A DNA stretch of 64,000 nt from Paracrocinitomix sp039939375 (GTDB lineage: Bacteria; Bacteroidota; Bacteroidia; Flavobacteriales_D; Crocinitomicaceae), in contig JBDVJO010000011.1 in assembly GCA_039939375.1 (NCBI GenBank), forward strand, positions 682,001-746,000. Reading direction: 5' to 3'. Below, piece after piece: positions 1 to 8,255 of this stretch. Position 1 is the first letter of the stretch; each line of letters begins with the position of its first letter. Under the pieces are notes generated by a model. That model was not told the origin of the DNA and ran no database searches. It was given only the letters and a program-made list of their open reading frames with translations. The translations under genes and the position numbers were made by a program.

Positions 1-1670
1 TATGGTTTCAACTCTAAAATTTTCCCATACTCTTCAAAGAATTTTCCAACATTATTTAAGCTCGCGTAGGCTTGAGCATAGAGTGTTTGAATAGAAGATG
101 AATAGTTTTTCTTTAAGTATTTTTTCAAGACTTTAAGAGCCCCTGTTAAGTTTTGATTCACTGAAGACTCAATGGTGTATTTGTACTGGACAAAAGTCTC
201 GCTTGTTGGGTACAATTTGTATCCTTTTTCTGCCAAATCAATTACACGCTGGTTGTTTCCTTTAGCACCTTCTAATTCTATCTCTTGCAATAACATGTCA
301 GGTGATTCACCAAAAATTCTCAGCATTTCTTCATGCAGTTCTGTTGCTTCGTCAAATTTCTCGTTGTTTAACGCTTCGTTGTATTCTAATTTTAATGAAA
401 GCTCATTCTCCGGATCAATTACTTTCATCTTTTCTGCAGCCGCACCCAATTCAGTTTCATTGTTCTCTCTCAAGTACAACTCCATCAATTTCCACAATAC
501 TAAACTACTGTTTGGAGCGATTTCTTTTGCTTCCATTAATAAAACATGTGCATCATTGGTCAATCCGTTATCCAAGTAATATCTTGATAGTAGCAGGTAA
601 TTGGTAAGTAAACCTTTGTCCTTTTCAATTTTATCGTTGAACAAAACAATAGCATCTGTTTCTAATCGCTTTATGTCTTCGCCAGATTGCTTAGTATACG
701 CTTGGTGTTTAGGGTTGTGCGTTAATCCTTGCAACGGAGTACCTTTTGCATCCGTCATTCTTAACATGAAGTTTTGAGAAGAAATTTCGCTAGTTCCTAA
801 TTGAATTAAAACTCTGTTCCATCCTTTTTTTAATTGCACTTGAGAACGGTAAGTATCTATTCCGTTGTTATATTCTTCTTCTTCAGACATCACAAGCTTA
901 TCGTTCAACCAAACTTTAGCCGAACCAGAAGTTCCTAATCTCAATTCACAATTTTGGTCTGACGGGCTCTCAATGAAAGTTTGGGCAAATACGATACTAT
1001 TGTCAGTATTGAAATGATAAACCGTTCTGTTCCATTCTCCCACTTGAAATAGGTTGCTTTCAAACCAATGAACTGGCGCGTCATGTTTGTTAATGAAACT
1101 TGCTGAAGAAGTTGGGTTCTCAATAATTTCTGGATATTCTTTATTAAAACCACTAGCCGAAATATTTTCAAATACACCTACAACAGACCATTTATTAATA
1201 TTTCCAATTTGATTTAAATAAGACCAGTATTCATCAAAATCACCGATTCCATAATAGTAATTCGCAATTCTACCGTTCGCATTTGCTTTTAAAGAACCGT
1301 CAATTTCAGGGCTCGCAATTAAAGACTCTAGAAATTCAATTCTTTCATCAGCCTGACTTTTTGGGAAAACTGAAACGGCTGTTGAGTTCCAGAATACTCT
1401 TAAATATTCATTTTTGTGAGAAGTGAAACCATACAGTTTTTGCATTGCCTCAAAACTTTTCTCTGATTCACCTTCATTAGAATAAAGTAGCGTTAATAGC
1501 GCCCAAACATCTTCGTTAGTTTGGTTTTTATCTGCAATCTGTTCTAATTGAGAAATGGCTTCTTCATATTTATTCTCATTAAAGAAGTTCCAAAATTTAT
1601 CCATTCCTTCTTGCGCGGTTGCAACAGAAACAGTAGCTACGAATAATAAAAGTGAAAATAGTTTTTTCAT
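1..1670 (-). CDS. Secreted TPR-type protein, C-terminus cut by window edge
   Basis: The reading frame opens at an ATG at 1670 and stays open to the left edge, giving about 556 residues without a stop. The N-terminus (MKKLLFSLLLFVATVSVATA) is a signal peptide, so the product is exported. Residues 25-130 and about 370-556 look like degenerate helical TPR repeats. Between them (about 200-300) is a beta-rich segment with a 'KVWLNDKLV...LKKGWNRVLIQLG' pattern like a galactose-binding or PA14-type sandwich. That order resembles Bacteroidota proteins that continue into DUF3857 and transglutaminase-like domains, but this part lies outside the window, so that assignment is inference. A TAnnTTTG box lies just upstream (1692-1699). 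Confidence 0.75.
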   Translation of the reverse strand, partial: MKKLFSLLLFVATVSVATAQEGMDKFWNFFNENKYEEAISQLEQIADKNQTNEDVWALLTLLYSNEGESEKSFEAMQKLYGFTSHKNEYLRVFWNSTAVSVFPKSQADERIEFLESLIASPEIDGSLKANANGRIANYYYGIGDFDEYWSYLNQIGNINKWSVVGVFENISASGFNKEYPEIIENPTSSASFINKHDAPVHWFESNLFQVGEWNRTVYHFNTDNSIVFAQTFIESPSDQNCELRLGTSGSAKVWLNDKLVMSEEEEYNNGIDTYRSQVQLKKGWNRVLIQLGTSEISSQNFMLRMTDAKGTPLQGLTHNPKHQAYTKQSGEDIKRLETDAIVLFNDKIEKDKGLLTNYLLLSRYYLDNGLTNDAHVLLMEAKEIAPNSSLVLWKLMELYLRENNETELGAAAEKMKVIDPENELSLKLEYNEALNNEKFDEATELHEEMLRIFGESPDMLLQEIELEGAKGNNQRVIDLAEKGYKLYPTSETFVQYKYTIESSVNQNLTGALKVLKKYLKKNYSSSIQTLYAQAYASLNNVGKFFEEYGKILELKP

Positions 1671-1691
1671 GTGTTTGAGTTAAATGAGTAC

Positions 1692-1699
1692 CAAAAATA
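1692..1699 (-). promoter_or_regulatory. Bacteroidota -7 promoter box TATTTTTG
   Basis: On the minus strand this reads TATTTTTG, matching the TAnnTTTG consensus of the Bacteroidota primary sigma factor. It lies 21 bases before the ATG at 1670, so the 5' leader would be short. No clear TTTG -33 element is visible. Confidence 0.4.
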
Positions 1700-1911
1700 T
1701 AAATAATCTTGAGAAATAAAAGGATTTAGAGTACTGATATCGGGCAATTGAGCAATTATTTCAAATAAGTAAGGGTTACTTCTTTTTAATCTATGACATC
1801 TACAGTTAAATAAATAGATGCTCATCTCAGGCAATTATTTGGATTTGACTTACGTATATTAAGTAGGAACCAAAATTCAAAACAGATTTGAGACATTAGA
1901 AAATAGAAAAC

Positions 1912-2313
1912 ATGCAGTACTTAAAAAAAGAATTAAATAAAATTTTGCCTTTGGCGCTTCTTTTCGGAGCGATTGGGGGAGTGCTGCTAATTCTAGTGAG
2001 TAATTTACTTGTTCCAACAATGTTGAATATTATTTTGACCTATGCTTTGGTGATTAGTGTTTCTGTATTTATTTTAAATACGCTTAGATATAAAAATGAA
2101 TTAAAAGGATCCGTATTATACGGATACTGTGTTTATGTCGTTATGACTTTAATTGCATTCTTAGATATGATTATGAATGTAAAACCGAATTTTGTAAACC
2201 CCATTTTTGAAAACCTGATGTTTTTTATTGCCATCATGGCTGGGGTCTTATTTTTTTCTGGGTCGATCGCCCTTTTGTTCAAAAAGAAAATGATTAATGA
2301 TAGCAAGATTTAA
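1912..2313 (+). CDS. Small four-helix inner membrane protein, unknown
   Basis: A 133-residue protein that is almost wholly hydrophobic, with about four transmembrane helices (roughly 12-32, 36-56, 68-87 and 97-124) and a short Lys-rich C-terminal tail (KKKMIND). The positive N-terminus (KKELNK) suggests a cytoplasmic start. No catalytic motif is seen and I do not recognise a family; it has the size and layout of DUF4199-like proteins, but I cannot show membership. It is alone on its strand, divergent from the secreted TPR protein and convergent with fbp, with a shared bidirectional terminator in between. No function is proposed. Confidence 0.75.
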   Translation: MQYLKKELNKILPLALLFGAIGGVLLILVSNLLVPTMLNIILTYALVISVSVFILNTLRYKNELKGSVLYGYCVYVVMTLIAFLDMIMNVKPNFVNPIFENLMFFIAIMAGVLFFSGSIALLFKKKMINDSKI

Positions 2314-2338
2314 CGCAATTCTATCATAACTTAAAACG

Positions 2339-2377
2339 AAAAAAGTCCGTCATGGCTCAGCCGAGACGGACTTTTTT
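2339..2377. terminator. Bidirectional intrinsic terminator
   Basis: Perfect 13-bp arms, AAAAAAGTCCGTC at 2339-2351 and GACGGACTTTTTT at 2365-2377, give a hairpin with a U-tract on both strands. It sits between a plus-strand gene ending at 2313 and fbp ending at 2397 on the minus strand, so it serves both. Confidence 0.9.
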
Positions 2378-2396
2378 ATGTTCTATTTTTTAAATC

Positions 2397-3398
2397 TTAT
2401 TTTGATTCCTCTGAAATCAACTCTTCAATCTTATTCACCATATGCGTTGTCCCTGCAAAAAACGGAACACGTTGGTGCAAATCAGTTGGTTCTATATCTA
2501 AAATACGTTGAACCCCATCTGTTGCTTTTCCACCTGCTTGTTCCATAATCATAGCCATTGGGCTACATTCATAAAGCAATCTTAACTTGCCTTTTGGGGC
2601 CGTTGTGGTTGCTGGGTATAGATACACGCCACCTTTAATTAAATTACGGTGAAAATCAGCTACTAACGATCCAATATAGCGAGCAGTATAAGGTCTGTTT
2701 GATGCCGGATCAATACGTTGCGCGTACTTGATGAAATTTTGAATTCCTTCTGAGGATTTGTAAAAATTACCCTCGTTCATAGAGTAAATTTTACCAACTG
2801 AAGGAATCGTCATGTTTGGATGTGACAAAATAAATACTCCTAATCCCGGGTCATAAGTAAATCCATTCACTCCATTTCCTGTGGTGTAAACCAACATGGT
2901 AGATGAACCGTAAATGACATATCCGGCAGCCACCTGTTCTGATCCTTTTTGTAAAAAATCTTGTTCGGTTACTTTACTGCCAACTGGCGTAATTCTTTTA
3001 TAAATACTGAAAATCGTTCCAATTGAAACATTCACGTCAATATTAGATGAACCATCTAACGGATCCATAGATACGATATATGAACCATCTTCGTTAATCG
3101 GAATGAAATCATCATTCTCTTCAGAAGCGATACCACAAATAACTTTTCTTGCCGTTAATGCTTTAATGAACTGGTCGTTTGCAAAAACATCTAACTTTTG
3201 TTGCGCCTCTCCCTGAATGTTTTCACTTCCTGCTGCTCCTAAGATATTGCTCAACAATCCAGCTTTATTCACTTGCTGACTTACAATTTTAGATGCCAAT
3301 CTGATGGCACTTAAGAGTCTTGAAAATTCTCCAGATGATCCAGGAAAATCCATTTGCTTTTCAATGATAAATTCGCCGAGAGTGGTAACGTTAGTCAT
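2397..3398 (-). CDS. fbp: Class I fructose-1,6-bisphosphatase
   Basis: A 333-residue enzyme that hydrolyses fructose 1,6-bisphosphate to fructose 6-phosphate and phosphate, the committed step of gluconeogenesis, in the cytoplasm. The class I signature is complete: DPLDGSSNID at residues 112-121 supplies the Mg-binding Asp and the phosphate loop, and the upstream 'ASEENDD' segment gives the further acidic metal ligands. A later stretch with KLRLLYECSPMA matches the conserved substrate-binding region. Length is normal for the family (about 330). The start at MTNVTTLGEF is the usual one. It is monocistronic and ends at a strong bidirectional terminator. A divergent small gene shares its upstream region. 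Confidence 0.97.
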   Translation of the reverse strand: MTNVTTLGEFIIEKQMDFPGSSGEFSRLLSAIRLASKIVSQQVNKAGLLSNILGAAGSENIQGEAQQKLDVFANDQFIKALTARKVICGIASEENDDFIPINEDGSYIVSMDPLDGSSNIDVNVSIGTIFSIYKRITPVGSKVTEQDFLQKGSEQVAAGYVIYGSSTMLVYTTGNGVNGFTYDPGLGVFILSHPNMTIPSVGKIYSMNEGNFYKSSEGIQNFIKYAQRIDPASNRPYTARYIGSLVADFHRNLIKGGVYLYPATTTAPKGKLRLLYECSPMAMIMEQAGGKATDGVQRILDIEPTDLHQRVPFFAGTTHMVNKIEELISEESK

Positions 3399-3431
3399 AG
3401 TTTAATTTTGAAGCACAAAGAAACTGAAAAA

Positions 3432-3462
3432 TTGATAGCTATACAATTGTTTCTTACCTTTG
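3432..3462 (+). promoter_or_regulatory. Bacteroidota promoter, TTG-N20-TACCTTTG
   Basis: TTG at 3432-3434, a 20-base gap, then TACCTTTG at 3455-3462. Both boxes and the spacing fit the Bacteroidota consensus. The ATG at 3475 follows 12 bases later, so the 5' leader would be only a few bases long. This supports 3475 over the upstream Met codon at 3460, which lies inside the promoter. Confidence 0.55.
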
Positions 3463-3474
3463 TTAGGTATACTT

Positions 3475-3702
3475 ATGAAACACAAAGTCATTTTATTCTT
3501 GTTTTTTGTAATGGTTGCGGCACAATCGTTTTCTCAGTGCGCCATGTGTAAGGCAGTGGCAGAAGATACTGAGATGGATTCGCAAGCTTCACTGAATAGA
3601 GGGATTCTCTACATTATGGTGATTCCTTATATTTTACTTTTTGTTTTATTCAGAAAAAGAATCGGTAGGTTCTTTAAAGAAATGAAAACAGCGAAGGGTT
3701 AA
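3475..3702 (+). CDS. Small exported CxxC membrane protein
   Basis: A 75-residue protein with an N-terminal hydrophobic signal (MKHKVILFLFFVMVAAQSFS) followed directly by QCAMCK, a CxxC pair at the start of the mature chain. It ends with one transmembrane helix (about 47-64) and a basic tail (RKRIGRFFKEMK). Similar short proteins with 'QCAMC' right after the signal peptide are common in flavobacterial genomes, with no known role that I can name. The CxxC would face the periplasm and could bind metal or cycle as a disulfide, but that is inference. I chose 3475 because the upstream in-frame Met lies inside the promoter. Confidence 0.75.
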   Translation: MKHKVILFLFFVMVAAQSFSQCAMCKAVAEDTEMDSQASLNRGILYIMVIPYILLFVLFRKRIGRFFKEMKTAKG

Positions 3703-3718
3703 ATCAACCCACAAAAAA

Positions 3719-3744
3719 AACCATCCTGATTTCTCAAGATGGTT
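3719..3744. terminator. Intrinsic terminator, strongest on minus strand
   Basis: Eleven-base arms (3719-3729 and 3734-3744) with one mismatch around a TTTC loop. Read on the minus strand the hairpin runs into eight T, serving the small gene at 3767-3958. On the plus strand the T-run is weaker but may serve the gene ending at 3702. Confidence 0.75.
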
Positions 3745-3766
3745 CAATATATTTTTGTAGTTCTAT

Positions 3767-3958
3767 TTATTTAATCTGGTTTGGATCAGCTTCAGCTTGC
3801 TTGTTGTAATCCATTTGTCTTTTCATCCAATATGCGAAAGCAACGAATCCAAAAATTAACACAACAGTCCATGGCATATCTCCCATTGGCTCAAGTGTAT
3901 TCTCAAATGCCCAGTAGCAAATATCTTTAATTCCGTTAAAAACTTCAATTGAACTCAT
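3767..3958 (-). CDS. DUF6341-like small membrane protein
   Basis: A 63-residue protein with a single transmembrane helix (about 29-46, WTVVLIFGFVAFAYWMK) followed by a polar, basic tail. The 'GFVAFAYWMK' core and the pairing with the next gene match the small DUF6341 family that sits beside DUF6427 genes in flavobacteria. That is family recognition from memory rather than a search. The two genes are divergent here, separated by 55 bases. Function is unknown; a role in membrane assembly or as a partner of the neighbour is only a guess. A TACATTTG box lies 23 bases before the start. Confidence 0.7.
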   Translation of the reverse strand: MSSIEVFNGIKDICYWAFENTLEPMGDMPWTVVLIFGFVAFAYWMKRQMDYNKQAEADPNQIK

Positions 3959-3980
3959 AATTATAATTTTAAAGCTTAGG

Positions 3981-3988
3981 CAAATGTA
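3981..3988 (-). promoter_or_regulatory. Bacteroidota -7 box TACATTTG
   Basis: The minus strand reads TACATTTG, a perfect TAnnTTTG match, 23 bases before the ATG at 3958. Confidence 0.5.
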
Positions 3989-4013
3989 ATAAATTATCGA
4001 TTAATTTTACAGC

Positions 4014-4976
4014 ATGCTTGTAAATTTGTACGAATCTAAAACTCCTATTGCCGTTTTCAGTTTTCCTTTGTTGGTGGCTATCGTGGTGTGCCCGATTCTT
4101 TTTCTAGAAGTTCAAGCAATTCATTACCCATTTGAGTGGCAAAACGACCTTTGGTCTATGATTCACGAAATCAAGTGGTTAAATTTTATTTTGGCGGTGT
4201 TTTTGATTTCTACCAATGCACATCAGATCAATAATGCGTACAACTCAACTGTTCTTTATTCGAAAGATAGTTTTTTACCCGGACTCATTTATTTAATCAG
4301 TTTAGTTGCGCTGAGTGCTTATGACTTCGCTCCAATTTTGGTAGCACACTTCTTTTTTATACTCGCCATGCGTCAATTATTTAAGATTAGAAGACAAGAA
4401 GATGCGAAAGCAATCGTGTTTAAGGCTTCTCTTTTATTTGGAATTGGATTTGTCTTTTCACCAATGCAAAGTGTTTGCTTTATAATTCCTGCATTGAGTT
4501 TAACGGTTTTCAGGCCATTTGTTTGGCGAGAATGGTTCATGGTTGTTGGGGGAGGCTTTATTGCCGTGATCTATTATTTAAGTGTGATTTATTTGAGTAC
4601 AGGTCAGCTTTCATTTTTTTCAACGCCACATTATGGATTCCAAAACGCGAAACAAGTTGATCTAATTACATGGGTAAATTGGACCATTTTTGGATTGATT
4701 GCCTTGGGGTCAATTGTCAAATATTTCGCAATTATGCGAACGGAGATTAACAGATTTAAAAAGCAAAGTCAAGTATTATTTCACATGACTTGGGTGTCAT
4801 TTATCGGCTTTGTGTTAGGCTGGTACTTTTATTCTGAGATGTATCCAGTGTTCATTCTTCCGCTATCAATTATAGTTGGAACTCAACTTCTTCATAGCCG
4901 AAATTCAAAAGTGGTGAATGCAATTGTTATTATCTGGTTAATAATTAGTGTAGCAAATGTTGTAATTGTTGGATAA
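4014..4976 (+). CDS. DUF6427-like polytopic membrane protein
   Basis: A 320-residue, highly hydrophobic protein with about nine to ten transmembrane helices. Recognisable segments are 'NNAYNSTVLYSKDSFLPGLIYLI' in the first third, 'FFFILAMRQLFKIRRQEDA' and 'LTVFRPFVWREWFMV' near the middle. These match the conserved layout of the flavobacterial DUF6427 family, which sits next to DUF6341 as here. The biochemical role is unknown. The start ATG is the first in frame and lies only 55 bases from the divergent gene. The C-terminus ends in a helix with almost no tail. purQ follows 51 bases later with its own promoter. Confidence 0.8.
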   Translation: MLVNLYESKTPIAVFSFPLLVAIVVCPILFLEVQAIHYPFEWQNDLWSMIHEIKWLNFILAVFLISTNAHQINNAYNSTVLYSKDSFLPGLIYLISLVALSAYDFAPILVAHFFFILAMRQLFKIRRQEDAKAIVFKASLLFGIGFVFSPMQSVCFIIPALSLTVFRPFVWREWFMVVGGGFIAVIYYLSVIYLSTGQLSFFSTPHYGFQNAKQVDLITWVNWTIFGLIALGSIVKYFAIMRTEINRFKKQSQVLFHMTWVSFIGFVLGWYFYSEMYPVFILPLSIIVGTQLLHSRNSKVVNAIVIIWLIISVANVVIVG

Positions 4977-4994
4977 CTACCTAAGATCTTATAT

Positions 4995-5002
4995 TAACTT
5001 TG
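4995..5002 (+). promoter_or_regulatory. Bacteroidota -7 box for purQ, TAACTTTG
   Basis: A perfect TAnnTTTG match 25 bases before the purQ ATG at 5028. A TTG occurs upstream (4970-4972), but at a longer than ideal distance. Confidence 0.45.
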
Positions 5003-5027
5003 CAACAGAAAATTCAAGACAAGTAAG

Positions 5028-5714
5028 ATGAAATTTGGAGTAGTGACTTTCCCAGGATCCAATTGTGATCAAGACATGATTTATACATTAGAAACCTCTT
5101 TGGGGCAAAAAGTAGAAAAACTTTGGCACAAAGACACTGATTTAAAAGGTGTAGATTTTGTCGTATTACCTGGAGGCTTTTCTTATGGCGATTATTTAAG
5201 ATCTGGAGCAATCGCAAAATATTCTCCTATCATGAAAGAGGTAATTGCGCATGGCGAAAAAGGTGGGTATGTAATGGGTATCTGCAACGGATTTCAAATT
5301 TTATGTGAGTCTCCATTATTAGACGGAGCTTTATTGCACAACGATACTCAGAAATTTATCTGCAAAAACATTTTCTTAAGACCCAAATCAAGATCTGCAG
5401 CGATCTCTAAAGGATTAGAAGCAGATAAAGCATATAAAATTCCAATCGCTCATGGAGAAGGAAGATTTTTCGCACCACAAGATATGGTAACAGAATTGTA
5501 TCAAAATGATCAAATCTTATTTCAGTACTGTGATGCAGAAGGAAATGTAAATGACGCAAATAACCCTAATGGTTCTGTAGATAATATTGCTGGAATCACC
5601 AATAAAGGGAAAAATATATTTGGGATGATGCCTCACCCTGAAAGAGCCGCTGATAGTAATCTTGCCAATACGGATGGTAAGTTGTTCTTCGAATCAATAT
5701 TAAATAACATTTAA
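5028..5714 (+). CDS. purQ: Phosphoribosylformylglycinamidine synthase, glutaminase subunit
   Basis: A 228-residue class I glutamine amidotransferase that releases ammonia from glutamine for the PurL subunit, making FGAM from FGAR in de novo purine synthesis. The N-terminal GVVTFPGSNCDQD is the PurQ signature. The nucleophile elbow is 'VMGICNGFQ' with Cys86, and the His/Glu of the triad are in 'MMPHPERA' near residue 203. The length fits free-standing PurQ rather than the fused large PurL type, so a small PurL and PurS must be encoded elsewhere. It is monocistronic, with its own TAACTTTG promoter box and a strong terminator. Confidence 0.95.
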   Translation: MKFGVVTFPGSNCDQDMIYTLETSLGQKVEKLWHKDTDLKGVDFVVLPGGFSYGDYLRSGAIAKYSPIMKEVIAHGEKGGYVMGICNGFQILCESPLLDGALLHNDTQKFICKNIFLRPKSRSAAISKGLEADKAYKIPIAHGEGRFFAPQDMVTELYQNDQILFQYCDAEGNVNDANNPNGSVDNIAGITNKGKNIFGMMPHPERAADSNLANTDGKLFFESILNNI

Positions 5715-5748
5715 AAAAAAAGCCTCAGTTGAACTGAGGCTTTTTTTT
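5713..5748. terminator. Bidirectional intrinsic terminator
   Basis: GCCTCAG at 5722-5728 pairs with CTGAGGC at 5734-5740 around TTGAA, flanked by A9 on the left and T8 on the right. It terminates purQ on the plus strand and the receptor/lipoprotein operon (ending at 5764) on the minus strand. Confidence 0.9.
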
Positions 5749-5763
5749 GTCAAAAAATTAAGC

Positions 5764-5964
5764 TTAATGCTCTTCGCAGTGGATAGTAACTACTGTGTCA
5801 CCGGTATTATAACCGTTAGCCTCTGCATCTTCTAAGTCTTCGTTGCAAAGTTCGCCGATTCCAACTTCAGATCCGTTGTCATCATAATGACATTCTCTAC
5901 ATTTATTGCAAGATAAAAGTGCAGAACCTCCAATAATTGCAATACTTAATATTACATACTTCAT
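5764..5964 (-). CDS. Cys/His-rich small lipoprotein of the metal-uptake operon
   Basis: A 66-residue lipoprotein with a signal peptide and lipobox (ALLSC, lipidated Cys19). The mature chain is rich in possible metal ligands: Cys22, Cys25, His26, Cys40, His62, Cys63 and His66 (CNKCRECH near the N-terminus, IHCEEH at the C-terminus). It begins one base after the TonB receptor stop codon, so it is almost certainly co-transcribed with it. This suggests a periplasmic metal-handling accessory of the receptor. The alternative is that it belongs to the common family of small Bacteroidota lipoproteins with structural disulfides. No family name is claimed. Confidence 0.75.
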   Translation of the reverse strand: MKYVILSIAIIGGSALLSCNKCRECHYDDNGSEVGIGELCNEDLEDAEANGYNTGDTVVTIHCEEH

Positions 5965-5965
5965 A

Positions 5966-8197
5966 TTATTTATGTTTTAGATGGTGATTAAAATCGTATC
6001 GTATCGTTAAGAATAAATTCATACCTGGTGCGGGTATTCCTAGATTTTTTAAACCAGATAAATGGTCAATAAAGCGATTGTTTAATAAGTTTCTGACACC
6101 TGTAGAAATCGTTAAGTTGTTTTTCCCTTCATATTTAAAATTAAGTGAAGCATTGATCACGTGATAAGCGGGTGATTCTGTTTCTAATATGCCAATTCTA
6201 TTTTGTTTGAAAAAATACAAATGCTGTATAATAGCTTCTTCTAACTTGAACTTCTTTTTTGATTTAAACTCAAATTTTAATTGAGAGTTTAATCTTGTTT
6301 GTGGTATAAAAGGAAGTGCTGTTTTATTGTTGTCTTCTGCAAAAATGGTAGAAAAACTATTTTCAATATGCAGCCAATGTGCAAAATGCGGATGCAAATG
6401 AATTCCGAAATCGGTTCCGTATAATTGGGCAAAATCTGTCTGGGCATATTGGTAAACTTGAAATTCGTTCACCATAGAGTCTACTTGTTGCAAATAAGTG
6501 TAGTTGGCAATTCTATTGTAAAATGGGTTGACAATTAACTCAAAGTCTTCAAAATGTAGTGCATAACTCAGGTCAAATTGTAGCGCTTTTTCTGTTGATA
6601 AGGTTGGATCACCAATCTCATATCTAAACGATCCATGATGAATGCCATCTGATAAAAGTTCTGAAGTCGTTGGCGCTCTAAATCCTGATGATACGTTGAA
6701 TCGTAATGTGGTTTTTTTGCCCATTCGTGCAAAACCAGCTGAATAATTAAATCCTGCATATTGAGATGTGAAAGGATTGGCGTCAGATTTCGTTTCAATT
6801 CTTCTTACATCATAGCGTCCACCAAAAAGTACACGCCACTTTTTTTTAGAAAAATTCATTAATCCGTAAAGACCAAGATCTTGAGTTTGTCCATCCGGAA
6901 TCAATTGTTCAGGAGCATTTTTACCGTTGACATTTTGCTGCCACATACCTTGTGTGCCTACAATAGTTGACCAGTTTTCTCCCAGCTTTCTTCTCCATTT
7001 AAAATTAATTAGACTATTGTTTAAATTCATAACAATGTCTGGGAAATAGAATTTTTCTTCATGTTCTTTTAGTGAATTATTAGTGTTTCCAACTGTTAAG
7101 AATAGCTCTTGATTTTTAAAAAAGAACTTATTTTCTACTGAAACAAAATGATTCTGAATTTTTTGTTGCGGAACATTTTCTCGTCTATTTTGATTGCTTG
7201 TTTGAAAACTTGTAGGGTCAATAATTGAATCATGTGTATGACCAGGAAGTCCAATTCGGCCATTGTAAAAGTTATATCTTAAATTGAAAACCCATTTCTT
7301 TTTGTTAAATCCTAATGCAAGTTTTCCTGAACTTTGAGCAAAACGGCTATTTAATAGTTGATTTCCATTGGGGAGCCCAAAATCTGCGTGATTATCATAT
7401 CCTCCGTAAGCATTGATATGAAAAGCTTTTTTACTGTACTGAATGCCAGCTTGGTTTGAGGTTCCCAAAGAATTATAATCAAATTGACTTTGAACTAGCC
7501 CTTTTAAGGTATTGTTTTCTGCATAAGGTTCATCTACAAAATAAAGTACGCCACCCATGGCATCTGCTCCATAAAGCAAAGAAGACGGGCCTTTTATGAC
7601 TTCTACGCTACCTATCCCAAGTGAAGTGACAGGTAAACCATGATCACCTCCCCATTGTTGGTTTTCAATTCTTAAACTGTTGATATATGTCACTACACTA
7701 CTTCCAGAAAGACCTCTAATAACCGGCTTGCTTATTCCTGTACCAAATCCACTATTGTAAACGCCAGGAATATTGGTCAAAGCTTCACCTAAATTCTCAG
7801 TAGGAATTTTAGTAAGCTGAGTCATGTCTTGTGATTCTATATTGGTAATGCTTTCTCGGTGCAAATAACCATTGTTACTCACAATGACTTTATCTAATTC
7901 ATGATGCGATTTTTCTAAGACAATTTGGATGTTTTCTTTTGAAGATGCATCCAAATCATAATGAATAGTCGTGTATCCAGATGCGCTTATAATGGTGTGG
8001 CTTTCACCTTCAGGTAAATTTTCCACTTTCCAGTTTCCAACTGAATCAGCAACTATCAATTTTTCAAGATCTACAAAATAGATCTTTGCAAAAGGAATAA
8101 CTTCTTTCTTGTCTTCAGAAACAACCGTTCCTTGTGCCTTTTGCGCGTTTAAGCTAAAGAGCCAGAGAAGTGAGAGTATGGAAAGAAATATCTTCAT
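5966..8197 (-). CDS. TonB-dependent receptor, probable metal or metallophore uptake
   Basis: A 743-residue outer-membrane receptor. After a signal peptide (about 1-18) comes a carboxypeptidase-regulatory-like beta domain (20-100), then a TonB plug (about 110-225) with 'IPGVYNSGFGTGISKPVIRGLSGSSVV' and 'VEVIKGPSSLLYGADAMGGV', then a 22-strand type barrel. The plug carries a 'QWGGDHGLP' segment. The gene is divergent from a Fur-family regulator and two palindromes fill the gap, so control by zinc or iron is likely. It is followed with a 1-bp gap by a Cys/His-rich lipoprotein. The substrate cannot be read from sequence; zinc is favoured because of the regulator type and the operon partner. A TACATTTG box overlaps the receptor-proximal palindrome. 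Confidence 0.9.
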   Translation of the reverse strand: MKIFLSILSLLWLFSLNAQKAQGTVVSEDKKEVIPFAKIYFVDLEKLIVADSVGNWKVENLPEGESHTIISASGYTTIHYDLDASSKENIQIVLEKSHHELDKVIVSNNGYLHRESITNIESQDMTQLTKIPTENLGEALTNIPGVYNSGFGTGISKPVIRGLSGSSVVTYINSLRIENQQWGGDHGLPVTSLGIGSVEVIKGPSSLLYGADAMGGVLYFVDEPYAENNTLKGLVQSQFDYNSLGTSNQAGIQYSKKAFHINAYGGYDNHADFGLPNGNQLLNSRFAQSSGKLALGFNKKKWVFNLRYNFYNGRIGLPGHTHDSIIDPTSFQTSNQNRRENVPQQKIQNHFVSVENKFFFKNQELFLTVGNTNNSLKEHEEKFYFPDIVMNLNNSLINFKWRRKLGENWSTIVGTQGMWQQNVNGKNAPEQLIPDGQTQDLGLYGLMNFSKKKWRVLFGGRYDVRRIETKSDANPFTSQYAGFNYSAGFARMGKKTTLRFNVSSGFRAPTTSELLSDGIHHGSFRYEIGDPTLSTEKALQFDLSYALHFEDFELIVNPFYNRIANYTYLQQVDSMVNEFQVYQYAQTDFAQLYGTDFGIHLHPHFAHWLHIENSFSTIFAEDNNKTALPFIPQTRLNSQLKFEFKSKKKFKLEEAIIQHLYFFKQNRIGILETESPAYHVINASLNFKYEGKNNLTISTGVRNLLNNRFIDHLSGLKNLGIPAPGMNLFLTIRYDFNHHLKHK

Positions 8198-8199
8198 AT

Positions 8200-8220
8200 A
8201 TTTGCATCAATGTTGCAAAT
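8200..8220. promoter_or_regulatory. Fur/Zur-type operator 1 (21-bp palindrome)
   Basis: A palindrome of two 10-base arms, ATTTGCATCA and TGTTGCAAAT, around a central A at 8210; 9 of 10 arm positions are complementary. It starts 3 bases upstream of the receptor ATG and overlaps its TACATTTG box, so bound repressor would block transcription. It shares the TGCA..A..TGTTGCA core with the second copy. Confidence 0.6.
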
Positions 8221-8223
8221 GTA
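8216..8223 (-). promoter_or_regulatory. Receptor promoter -7 box TACATTTG
   Basis: The minus strand reads TACATTTG, 18 bases before the receptor ATG, and overlaps operator 1. Confidence 0.5.
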
Positions 8224-8230
8224 ATTTATT

Positions 8231-8251
8231 AAATGCAATAATGTTGCATTT
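8231..8251. promoter_or_regulatory. Fur/Zur-type operator 2 (21-bp palindrome)
   Basis: Arms AAATGCAATA and TGTTGCATTT around a central A at 8241, again 9 of 10 complementary. Its centre is 31 bp from that of operator 1, about three helical turns, so two dimers would bind the same face. It ends 4 bases before the regulator ATG at 8256, which suggests autoregulation. Confidence 0.6.
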
Positions 8252-8255
8252 AGAT

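Noticed and set aside
172..607. Plus-strand open frames of 101 to 135 codons over the left-edge gene
   Set aside because: They lie opposite the long minus-strand secreted TPR frame, have no start context or family pattern, and are antisense shadows.
8109..8255. Longer start for the Fur-family regulator at 8109
   Set aside because: The extra 49 residues run through the divergent receptor gene and both operators; MENLLKSK at 8256 gives the normal family N-terminus.
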